A stretch of DNA of 64,000 nucleotides, taken from the NCBI GenBank assembly GCA_947084935.1, contig CAMTUH010000005.1, positions 1 to 64,000 of the forward strand, in the 5' to 3' direction. How positions within the stretch are numbered: position 1 is the stretch's first letter; every line of letters begins with the position of its first letter. The notes under the pieces were generated by a model, which saw only the letters and a program-made list of their open reading frames with translations, did no database searches and was not told the origin of the DNA. Below are positions 15,887 to 23,124 of this stretch, piece by piece. This DNA is from CAMTUH01 sp947084935 (GTDB taxonomy: Bacteria; Pseudomonadota; Gammaproteobacteria; Coxiellales; Coxiellaceae). The position numbers were made by a program, and so were the translations under genes.

Positions 15887-17055
15887 ATACTCTCTTACAA
15901 ATTCATCTCGACGGCAGTGCTGCGTTGCTGGCGATTAATGCCGTCGGTCGTGTTTTTGAGAAACGAACGGTTCGTGATTTTTCAGAAGTTACCGCTGAAC
16001 GAAACCGGTTTGTCGTGTTGATTCCCGGTCAACACGTGTTATTGACCACGGCACAGTTACCGAAGACGAATCGACGTGAATTGCTGAAAGCCGTTCCCTT
16101 TGCTTTGGAAGAGCGTTTGGCGAGCGACGTCGATAAATTACATTTTGTGTTGAGTGATCAACAAGAAAATAATCAGTGGGCCGTTGCAGCGATCGATAAA
16201 AATATTCTCAAAAATTATTTACACAAACTGGAGCTGCATGCGATTTCTCCCGTTGCGATTATTCCGGATTATTTGGCGCTTCCTTATGAGCCGGGTGCGT
16301 GGACGATTGCGCTTGATCATCGAATGGCTCGGGTGAGAACGGGTAAAGTGTCAGGATTTTCTACCGATGCTAATCACCTTTCAATGGTGTTATCGTTAAT
16401 GCTGGATTGTAAGAATGTGATTACTCCTCAACGCATCACCGTCTTTTCGGATAACAAACTATTAATGCCAAGCACTTCTCATATTCAATCGCGTATTCTG
16501 CTCACCATTCGGAGTGAAGACGAAATTGATTACTCTGCTCTTTTGAGTGAGCTACCCATTAATTTGTCGCCGACAAAATACCGGACTATAGCTGGGCTGA
16601 GAAATCGTTGGCGCATGGCTTTGTTTGCCGGCACGACGTGGGTTTTTGTGTTGTTTGCAACACAGATTATCGAGGGAATTTATTGGCACGTCCGATCCCA
16701 TCAGCTACATCAGGAGATTACAACGGTTTATCACGCTATTTTTCCGGGGGTCGCAGATGTTGTTGAGCCACGCCTTCAAATACAACGCGAACTCCGAACG
16801 TTATCGCAATACGGTCGCGGTAATCACTTCGTTCGTGTGGTGGGACGAGTGGCTTCGGTGTTGCACCGTTATCCGGAAATCCGGATCAGCGCGCTGACGT
16901 ATCAAAATTATGAGTTGATGCTGCAATTATCGGCAGATAATCTGTCGTCGCTGGAGTCTCTGACGCGTGCTTTGCAGCACGCGGGGTTGAGCGTAAAACA
17001 GAATGAAATGAACAGCAAAGATAAATCTTTTTTTGCGGAGATCGGTGTGAAATGA
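15883..17055 (+). CDS. gspL: Type II secretion inner-membrane protein GspL
   Basis: Bitopic protein linking cytoplasmic GspE to GspM. The product (about 390 residues) has a cytoplasmic actin-like domain (start to about 245; motifs VVLIPGQHVLLTTAQLPKTNRRELLKAVPFALEE), one membrane segment (about 246-266, ALFAGTTWVFVLFATQ) and a periplasmic ferredoxin-like domain. Several GTG codons compete as start (15871, 15880, 15883). GTG 15883 gives the four-base GTGA overlap with gspK typical of this operon and is chosen. The stop overlaps gspM by ATGA. Confidence 0.9.
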   Translation: MNTLLQIHLDGSAALLAINAVGRVFEKRTVRDFSEVTAERNRFVVLIPGQHVLLTTAQLPKTNRRELLKAVPFALEERLASDVDKLHFVLSDQQENNQWAVAAIDKNILKNYLHKLELHAISPVAIIPDYLALPYEPGAWTIALDHRMARVRTGKVSGFSTDANHLSMVLSLMLDCKNVITPQRITVFSDNKLLMPSTSHIQSRILLTIRSEDEIDYSALLSELPINLSPTKYRTIAGLRNRWRMALFAGTTWVFVLFATQIIEGIYWHVRSHQLHQEITTVYHAIFPGVADVVEPRLQIQRELRTLSQYGRGNHFVRVVGRVASVLHRYPEIRISALTYQNYELMLQLSADNLSSLESLTRALQHAGLSVKQNEMNSKDKSFFAEIGVK

Positions 17056-17549
17056 TTCGAATGTGGTGGCAGTCTCGATTGGGTCGTGAGCGTCTTTTCA
17101 TTGGAATTAGCGGAGTAATTGCAGTCATTATTTTTGTGTATGTATTTATATTTAGCCCACTTTCAAGTCGTGTTTCTGCATGGCGTCGCGAAGTCCAGTC
17201 GCAGCAGGAGTTATTCATTTGGATGAAACAGGCGGAAGCACGTATTTTATCATTGCGCCAAGCAGGCTATTCGCAAGTGGCGGTGACAAAAGAACCGCTG
17301 CTCGCTTTGGTAGAACGTTCACTCACGGATCAAAAACTGAATGCTTATTTAGAACGTGCGCAACAAAGCAACCCAAACGAAATCAATTTGAATTTTCACC
17401 AGGTGCCGTTTGATGAATTTATGACGTGGATCCAACAATTATCACGGAAATACCGAATCGTTGTGCAATCCATTAAAATTACTAAAGGCGATTTGGAGGG
17501 AACGGCGGATATCACGTTGGTTGCAGTCAGCCCGAATGCCCAAAATTGA
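17052..17549 (+). CDS. gspM: Type II secretion protein GspM
   Basis: Small bitopic inner-membrane protein stabilising GspL and GspE. The 165-residue product starts MIRMWWQSRLGRERLFIGISGV and has one membrane segment (about 17-38), a periplasmic coiled region and the ferredoxin-like end. The EARILSLRQ helix and ...VPFDEFMTWIQQLSRKYRIVVQSIKI fit GspM. It is the last gene of the plus-strand operon. Its end overlaps the convergent Sel1 lipoprotein gene by 23 bases. No gspN or gspO (prepilin peptidase) follows. Confidence 0.88.
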   Translation: MIRMWWQSRLGRERLFIGISGVIAVIIFVYVFIFSPLSSRVSAWRREVQSQQELFIWMKQAEARILSLRQAGYSQVAVTKEPLLALVERSLTDQKLNAYLERAQQSNPNEINLNFHQVPFDEFMTWIQQLSRKYRIVVQSIKITKGDLEGTADITLVAVSPNAQN

Positions 17550-17874
17550 ATGGTTTTGGTGCGTTTTGCTCGATCGATTGCAATGCGTTAATGGCATTGA
17601 CGTTGCCAAAGTAAGCCGATTTTTTAAGCCATTTTATCGCTTGCGCCGGATCTCGATCGACGCCAATTCCGTAGTAATACATATAACCAACGGCGTACAT
17701 CGCGGGTACGTTTCCGGATTTGGCTGCGGCGATGAGGGTTGTAAAAGCCGACTGATAGTTTTGCAAACGATACTGCGCTTCTCCTCGGTTATATAATTTA
17801 TTTGCGGGTGGCGTGCATGCCACTAAGAAAAATCCACTCAAAACCAAACAGAAAACGATGAGGGCCCGCTTCAT
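17527..17874 (-). CDS. Sel1-repeat lipoprotein beside gspC
   Basis: The 115-residue product has a lipoprotein signal (MKRALIVFCLVLSGFFLVAC, lipobox LVAC with Cys20) and two to three Sel1/TPR-like helical repeats (LYNRGEAQYRLQNYQSAFTTLI; GNVPAMYAVGYMYYYGIGVDRDPAQAIKWLKKSA). The start codon follows the gspC stop directly (TAA then ATG), so the two form one unit. Some TPR-like lipoproteins act as pilotins that place secretins in the outer membrane (PilF/PilW class). The position next to gspC makes that role attractive here, but it is an inference. Confidence 0.8.
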   Translation of the reverse strand: MKRALIVFCLVLSGFFLVACTPPANKLYNRGEAQYRLQNYQSAFTTLIAAAKSGNVPAMYAVGYMYYYGIGVDRDPAQAIKWLKKSAYFGNVNAINALQSIEQNAPKPFNFGHSG

Positions 17875-18366
17875 TTATGGGTTCACTCCAGTAACCGTGC
17901 TGGAAACATTCGGCACCGGTAAATATAAACTTTCCAATCGACCGTTGTGATCCAGGATGACGTGGTCGCGGGAAATTTGCCGAATCAGGAGGCCGCCGGG
18001 AACGGTATCGCCCACGGTGTAAATCTTCGCAGGAAGGCCGGGGCTTGCAATGAGCACGCGAGAAGGTTCAGCACCGTTCACGGATAAGGCAATGCCTTCC
18101 AAGTTTAATGGCAACGGAGTGTGCGGCACATCGACGCTTTGATTGTATTTCCCAAACAAATGAAATTGAGCAATGTCGGGCGATGAAAGAGCAACAACGG
18201 GCGCGCCCAAACTGGATTCGGTGCGACTGTCGTGATTTCCAAAAAAAATCACAGCCAATTGCCACAATAAATAAAGGATAAATAATCCCATCGCTGCGGT
18301 AATCAACAGCGGTAATCGTGCATCCTTGCGCAGAGGCTCCCAAACAGTTTGAAATAGATTGAGCAT
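17875..18366 (-). CDS. gspC: Type II secretion inner-membrane protein GspC, lacking a PDZ domain
   Basis: GspC links the inner-membrane platform to the secretin. From ATG 18366 the product has 163 residues: a short cytoplasmic part, one membrane segment (about 17-40, LLITAAMGLFILYLLWQLAVIFF), a linker and the HR domain (FHLFGKYNQ, then LPLNLEGIALSVNG, RVLIASPGLPAKIYTVGDTVPGG, HVILDHNGRLESLYL). It stops after HR, so the usual PDZ or coiled-coil C-terminus is absent, as in some shorter GspC proteins. TATAAT on the minus strand (18377-18382) lies just before 18366, favouring this start over 18402. Separated from gspD by the whole operon and on the opposite strand. Confidence 0.85.
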   Translation of the reverse strand: MLNLFQTVWEPLRKDARLPLLITAAMGLFILYLLWQLAVIFFGNHDSRTESSLGAPVVALSSPDIAQFHLFGKYNQSVDVPHTPLPLNLEGIALSVNGAEPSRVLIASPGLPAKIYTVGDTVPGGLLIRQISRDHVILDHNGRLESLYLPVPNVSSTVTGVNP

Positions 18367-18376
18367 AAGGAGAATC

Positions 18377-18382
18377 ATTATA
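18377..18382 (-). promoter_or_regulatory. -10 box in front of gspC
   Basis: The minus strand reads TATAAT at 18382-18377, 11 bases before ATG 18366. Transcription would then start at or within a few bases of the ATG. No good -35 box is visible about 17 bases upstream. Confidence 0.4.
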
Positions 18383-18450
18383 ACAAAGCAAAATAAAGAC
18401 ATCTAACCCAGACGATGCTATACTTCGCTACCTAACCACACGGTTAACTC

Positions 18451-19068
18451 ATGGCAACAATGAATGAAACGCCTGTGTATCAGCAGGCAAAATATCTGAC
18501 AAGCGCGGCGGAATTGGACCAGCTCCCACCCGACCAGGGACGGGAGGTTGCGTTTATTGGCCGTTCTAATGCGGGTAAGTCTAGCGCCTTGAACGTCATC
18601 ACGAATATCAAAGGCCTGGCGCGCACCAGCAAGACCCCGGGTCGCACCCAAATGATTAACTTTTTTGCTCTGAACGACCACTATCGGCTTGTTGATTTGC
18701 CCGGATACGGTTATGCCAAAGTGCCTCGCACCGTCAAAGAGCGTTGGGAACAGATGGTCGATGGGTATCTGAAGAAACGACAGTGTCTTAAAGGCCTCGT
18801 GGTGATCATGGATATTCGACATCCCCTCAAAGAAATGGATTTGGACATCATTGCCTGGGCCGGTAAATGCCGCCTTCCTGTCCATATTTTATTAACCAAA
18901 GTAGATAAAATCAGCGCGCCGATGGCGCGAAAAACGCTAAAAGAAGTCGAAGAAGCCTTGCAGTCGCAGGGTAGAAAAGTCACGCTGCAATTATTTTCCT
19001 CCTTAGATCGAACCGGACTCGATGACGTCAAAGCCGTTTTGGACGAATGGTTTTCAAATAGCTTCTAA
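18451..19068 (+). CDS. engB: Ribosome biogenesis GTP-binding protein EngB (YihA/YsxC)
   Basis: Essential GTPase needed for assembly of the large ribosomal subunit. The 205-residue protein carries G1 GRSNAGKS, the G2-region TSKTPGRTQ, G3 DLPGYGYAKV, G4 TKVDKI and a G5-like SSLDR. Length and order are standard. It starts at ATG 18451, divergent from gspC with a small shared region. Confidence 0.97.
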   Translation: MATMNETPVYQQAKYLTSAAELDQLPPDQGREVAFIGRSNAGKSSALNVITNIKGLARTSKTPGRTQMINFFALNDHYRLVDLPGYGYAKVPRTVKERWEQMVDGYLKKRQCLKGLVVIMDIRHPLKEMDLDIIAWAGKCRLPVHILLTKVDKISAPMARKTLKEVEEALQSQGRKVTLQLFSSLDRTGLDDVKAVLDEWFSNSF

Positions 19069-19098
19069 CCCTTGGCCTAATTCCTGCCACATGGCATT

Positions 19099-20856
19099 AT
19101 GAATGCCATGAGTTCCTCTTTCTCAAAAAATACCTACGCTAAAAACGAAGTCACCTCGTGGCCGATTCCCAATTATTGGGATGCAATCGCCATCGTCCTG
19201 GTGTTAGCGCTCATTGTTTTATTAGGATATGGTGCCAAAGAGATGGTGGGCAAATTTCAGTTGGGTGGGCCCATCACAATTTCGTTGAACCCAGCGTATT
19301 TGCCTTATTATGCGCTGCGTACCGTTTTGCGCATGTTTATTGCCATGCTGTTTTCGCTGTTATTTACCTTTATTTTTGGGACATGGGCCGCGAAGAGTCG
19401 TCAAGCGGAACGGTTGATTATCCCTATGATCGATATTTTTCAGTCCGTGCCGGTACTGGGATTTTTGACCATCACCGTAGTGGGATTTATCGCTTTATTT
19501 CCAGGCAGCCTGTTAGGACCGGAATGCGCCGCTATTTTTGCGATTTTTACGGCGCAAGTCTGGAATATGACGCTTAGCTTTTATCAGAGCCTGCGCACTG
19601 TTCCCGAGGATCTGCGTGAGGCTTCCGCGATGCTGCATCTTTCCGCGTGGCAGAAATTTTGGAAGATTGACGTTCCGTTCGCAATGCCGGGGTTGTTGTG
19701 GAATGCGATGATGTCGATGTCGGGGAGTTGGGTGTTTTTAGTGGCGGCGGAATCGATTTCAGTGGCGAATCAAAACATCACATTGCCGGGCGTTGGATCC
19801 TACATTGCGATGGCCATCGCACACGCGGATAAATCGGCGATTGCCTACGTCATTATTACGATGTTAATTGTCATTGCGCTTTACGATCAATTACTGTTTC
19901 GACCCTTGGTCGCGTGGGCTGAGAAATTTAAAGCAGAAGTTGATGTGGGTGATGAAGCATCGGAATCGTGGGTACTGAATCTTTTTCAGCGGACGCAATT
20001 ATTGGGATACGTGGGCCATTTTTTTGGAATTTTTGCGAATGCTTTTGTAAACTGGCGGTGGTTGCGAAAGCAACACACTCGAAAATACGTCGAACCCAAT
20101 CGATGGGTGCGACGCAGCGTTATTATTGCTTGGAATACCCTATTAATTGTGGTTTTGATCATGGCGATTACGGTGTTATTCCGATTTATATTTATGGCGG
20201 TATCGGGGAGCGAAGCCCTGCACGTGCTGTATTTGGGGTTAGCAACGGCCGTGCGTGTCAACGTGTTGATCGTAATCAGTTCATTCATTTGGGTGCCGAT
20301 TGGGGTTTGGGTGGGATTGCATCCGGCGGCTTCACGAATTGTGCAGCCGATCGCGCAGTTTTTGGCGGCATTTCCTGCAAATTTGTTGTTTCCCATCGTG
20401 GTAATTGTCATCATTACTTATCATTTGAATGTGAATATTTGGACTTCGCCGCTGATGATTTTAGGCACGCAGTGGTACATTTTATTTAACGTGATTGCGG
20501 GCACAACCGCACTCCCGAAAAATTTGCACCACGCGGTGGGAACGTTAAATGTAAAAGGTTGGCTGTGGTGGAAAAGACTGATATTGCCGGGAATTTTCCC
20601 TTATTACATTACTGGGGCGATCACCGCCGCGGGCGGCGCCTGGAACATGAGTATTATCGCGGAATCTGTGAGCTGGGGTCAAACGCATTTAGAAGCAACG
20701 GGATTGGGTGCGTATATTGCTGAAGTATCGACGCACGGAGATTTTCCGCGTTTGGCATTGGGTATTGCGATCATGTCGCTTTACGTATTGGCGATTAATC
20801 GATTAATGTGGCGACCATTATATAATCTGGCCGTTACGCGTTATCAAGTCAAATAA
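19099..20856 (+). CDS. ABC importer permease, two fused BPD-type domains
   Basis: The 585-residue inner-membrane protein has two binding-protein-dependent transport permease domains in one chain: about 70-290 and about 360-575, each with a recognisable EAA-like loop (LREASAMLHLSAWQKFWKIDVPFAMPG and HHAVGTLNVKGWLWWKRLILPGIFP). Roughly 12 membrane segments are predicted. The family is the NitT/TauT (nitrate, sulfonate, bicarbonate) type. No substrate-binding protein gene lies nearby, so the substrate is unknown. It forms a unit with the ATPase gene 10 bases downstream. Confidence 0.9.
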   Translation: MNAMSSSFSKNTYAKNEVTSWPIPNYWDAIAIVLVLALIVLLGYGAKEMVGKFQLGGPITISLNPAYLPYYALRTVLRMFIAMLFSLLFTFIFGTWAAKSRQAERLIIPMIDIFQSVPVLGFLTITVVGFIALFPGSLLGPECAAIFAIFTAQVWNMTLSFYQSLRTVPEDLREASAMLHLSAWQKFWKIDVPFAMPGLLWNAMMSMSGSWVFLVAAESISVANQNITLPGVGSYIAMAIAHADKSAIAYVIITMLIVIALYDQLLFRPLVAWAEKFKAEVDVGDEASESWVLNLFQRTQLLGYVGHFFGIFANAFVNWRWLRKQHTRKYVEPNRWVRRSVIIAWNTLLIVVLIMAITVLFRFIFMAVSGSEALHVLYLGLATAVRVNVLIVISSFIWVPIGVWVGLHPAASRIVQPIAQFLAAFPANLLFPIVVIVIITYHLNVNIWTSPLMILGTQWYILFNVIAGTTALPKNLHHAVGTLNVKGWLWWKRLILPGIFPYYITGAITAAGGAWNMSIIAESVSWGQTHLEATGLGAYIAEVSTHGDFPRLALGIAIMSLYVLAINRLMWRPLYNLAVTRYQVK

Positions 20857-20866
20857 GGCTGTAGCG

Positions 20867-22165
20867 ATGAAAAAAAACCATCGACGAGTTATTCAAGTAA
20901 AAAATATTAAGAAATCGTTTAAAAAACACGGTGCACAAGAATTACTGGTTTTGGACGATGTTAATTTTTCTGTGTACGAAGGCGAAATCATCGCAATCTT
21001 GGGAAAATCCGGATCGGGTAAATCAACGCTATTGAGAATCATTGCCGGATTAATTCACGCGACGTCGGGCGAAGTGTTGTACCACGATGCCCCCATCGTA
21101 GCGCCCGTTCCGGGGTTGACGATGGTCTTTCAGCATTTTGCGCTACTGCCGTGGTTAACGGTGTTGGAAAATGTGGAGCTCGGTTTGGAAGCGCAAGGAA
21201 TCCGCCGCGACGAACGACGATCGCGCGCGTTAAAAGCGATCGATATCGTTGGCCTCGACGGATTTGAATCCGCGTATCCCAAAGAATTATCCGGCGGCAT
21301 GTCGCAACGCGTGGGGTTGGCGCGTGCGCTGGTCGTCGACCCCGAAGTGTTGCTGATGGACGAACCGTTTTCTGCGCTCGACGTATTAACCGCGGAGAAT
21401 TTGCGCGGCGATCTCATTAATATTTGGCAGTCGGGAGAAACCAATATAAAAAGCGTGTTGCTGGTCACGCACAATATCGAAGAGGCTGCATTTTTAGCGG
21501 ATCGGATTTTAGTGTTTTCCATCAATCCGGGGACTGTGCGTGCGGAAATGAGTGTCACGCTTCCACACCCGAGAAATTACCAGGATCCGGAATTCCGTCG
21601 TTTAGTCGATGACGTTTATGGATTAATGACGAAGCCTGAATGGGAAGAAGTTCCAATTGCCATCAAGCGCAAAATTATTGATATGTATTATCGCCTGCCG
21701 CAAGTGCCTATTTCAGAAATGATGGGCTTTTTGGAAACGCTCGCGGCACACGGAGGAAAAAAAGTGGATTTACCCGTGCTCGCCGAAGAGCTGCATTTTG
21801 AGATCGACGAATTGTTTCCGATCACGGAAGCGCTTGAAATTTTACGTTTTGCCCGCGTTTCTGAAGGCGATATTGAATTAACCGCCGATGGCATGCAATT
21901 AGCTGAGGCAGATATTTTAGAGCGGAAAAAAATATTCGCGCGGCATTTAATTGATGCTGTGCCGTTGGCTAAACACATTCGAGAGGCGCTGGATAGCAAA
22001 GATACTCACGAGATTTCTGAAGGAACTTTCTTAGAAGAATTGGAAAAACGTTTGAGCGAGCAGGCGGCGGAAGAAGTGTTGACGACGGTGATTGACTGGG
22101 GTCGATACGCGGAAATTTTCGCGTACGATTATAATTCGGGACTGTTAAGTTTGGAAAATCCGTGA
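20867..22165 (+). CDS. ABC importer ATPase with C-terminal AAA-associated domain
   Basis: The 432-residue protein starts with a NitT/TauT-type ATP-binding domain: Walker A GKSGSGKST, Q-loop VFQHFALLPW, signature LSGGMSQRV, Walker B VLLMDEPFSALD and switch His LVTHNIEEA. From about residue 265 it has an extra domain (RRLPQVPISEMMGFLETLA...FPITEALEILRFARV...) that fits the AAA-associated C-terminal domain of such ATPases, possibly sensory. It partners with the fused permease at 19099, and the hydrolase gene starts on its stop codon (TGATG). Confidence 0.93.
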   Translation: MKKNHRRVIQVKNIKKSFKKHGAQELLVLDDVNFSVYEGEIIAILGKSGSGKSTLLRIIAGLIHATSGEVLYHDAPIVAPVPGLTMVFQHFALLPWLTVLENVELGLEAQGIRRDERRSRALKAIDIVGLDGFESAYPKELSGGMSQRVGLARALVVDPEVLLMDEPFSALDVLTAENLRGDLINIWQSGETNIKSVLLVTHNIEEAAFLADRILVFSINPGTVRAEMSVTLPHPRNYQDPEFRRLVDDVYGLMTKPEWEEVPIAIKRKIIDMYYRLPQVPISEMMGFLETLAAHGGKKVDLPVLAEELHFEIDELFPITEALEILRFARVSEGDIELTADGMQLAEADILERKKIFARHLIDAVPLAKHIREALDSKDTHEISEGTFLEELEKRLSEQAAEEVLTTVIDWGRYAEIFAYDYNSGLLSLENP

Positions 22166-22830
22166 TGGTTGCAGAATTTCCAAAAGAAAACTCCAAGTTT
22201 TTTCTGCCGGGGCCGGAGGGAAATCTTGAAGTGATGACGACTCGGCCTTCGAAGTTGAGTAAACCGATAACGGGCGTCATCTGTCACCCTCATCCGCTGT
22301 ACGGTGGAACGATGGATAATAAGGTGGTGACGGTTGTTGCTAAAACATTCGACCAGTTGGGCTTAAAAACCGTGCGGTTTAATTTTCGTGGTGTTGGAAA
22401 AAGCGAAGGTCACTATGCGAATGGTGTTGGGGAAACGGGAGATCTCAAGGCAATTTTGACTTGGGTCAGAAAAACCTGTCCCGACGACGCCATTTGGCTG
22501 GCGGGATTTTCATTCGGATCTTACGTTGCCGCTCAAGTTGCTAATGAAGATCACGGGGTGGCGCGTTTAATCACGATTGCACCTACAGTGGATAATTGCG
22601 ATTATCAAGCGCTCACGAATATCGCCTGCCCGTGGCTTATTATTGTGGGTGAAGAAGATGAGTTGGTTCCTCTGGCCGATATCCAGGCTTTTGTTAAAAC
22701 GCCGCCTGTTCCGGTTCAGTTTTTTTCTATTCCGGGTGCCTCACATTTTTTTCATGGGAAGTTGATTGAGTTGAGGGAAAGGCTGTTATTTGCCGGCAAT
22801 GCAAATGAAAATGATTCTCAATTACCTTGA
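22165..22830 (+). CDS. Alpha/beta hydrolase (COG2945-like)
   Basis: A 221-residue hydrolase starting at ATG 22165, which shares bases with the TGA of the ABC ATPase gene. Family features are CHPHPLYGGTMDNKVV, the oxyanion-side RFNFRGVGKSEG, nucleophile elbow AGFSFGSY (GxSxG), acid GEEDELVP and catalytic His GASHFFHG. All three members of the Ser-Asp-His triad are present. Substrate unknown; many such enzymes are esterases or acyl hydrolases. Its 3' end contains the -35 box of the feoAB promoter. Confidence 0.9.
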   Translation: MVAEFPKENSKFFLPGPEGNLEVMTTRPSKLSKPITGVICHPHPLYGGTMDNKVVTVVAKTFDQLGLKTVRFNFRGVGKSEGHYANGVGETGDLKAILTWVRKTCPDDAIWLAGFSFGSYVAAQVANEDHGVARLITIAPTVDNCDYQALTNIACPWLIIVGEEDELVPLADIQAFVKTPPVPVQFFSIPGASHFFHGKLIELRERLLFAGNANENDSQLP

Positions 22831-22869
22831 CAGCAACGCTGGCCGGTAGGGATAATAAGCGCTGTTATC
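22827..22869 (+). promoter_or_regulatory. feoAB promoter with candidate Fur box
   Basis: TTGACA (22827-22832), 18 bases, then GATAAT (22851-22856) form a near-consensus sigma-70 promoter. The 19-base sequence GATAATAAGCGCTGTTATC (22851-22869) overlaps the -10. It keeps both arms of the classical Fur-box pattern, agreeing at 12 of 19 positions by eye, and is itself a palindrome of GATAA/TTATC. Binding of Fur-iron there would shut off feoA and feoB when iron is plentiful. Confidence 0.65.
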
Positions 22870-22889
22870 ATCGAATTCAGAGACGGCGC

Positions 22890-23123
22890 ATGATCACCTT
22901 ATCCGAGCTAAGGCCTGGAGAAATTGGAAAAATTTGCGGCTTTCATGCCGGTGATAAGGCCTATCGCCAAAAGCTGCTCGCCATGGGTCTTACGCCCAAC
23001 ACCCAATTCCAAGTGGTCCGCCGAGCCCCCCTCGGGGACCCCGTTGAAATCCGCGTGCGCAACTTCCACCTCAGCCTGCGTCAGGGCGAAGCCGCTATTC
23101 TCCAGATTGAGCGGGTGACATAA
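22890..23123 (+). CDS. feoA: Ferrous iron transport accessory protein FeoA
   Basis: A 77-residue SH3-like cytosolic protein that assists FeoB. ATG 22890 is chosen because the product then starts MITLSELRPGEIGKICGF, the usual N-terminus. KLLAMGLTPNTQFQVVRRAPLGDPVEIRVR and LSLRQGEAAIL complete the family match. An upstream in-frame ATG would lie inside the promoter. feoB follows after one base. Confidence 0.95.
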   Translation: MITLSELRPGEIGKICGFHAGDKAYRQKLLAMGLTPNTQFQVVRRAPLGDPVEIRVRNFHLSLRQGEAAILQIERVT

Positions 23124-23124
23124 C

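Noticed and set aside
18367..18402. Longer gspC start at ATG 18402
   Set aside because: It would add twelve hydrophobic residues before a normal GspC N-terminus and would place the TATAAT box inside the coding region; 18366 fits better, though not proven.
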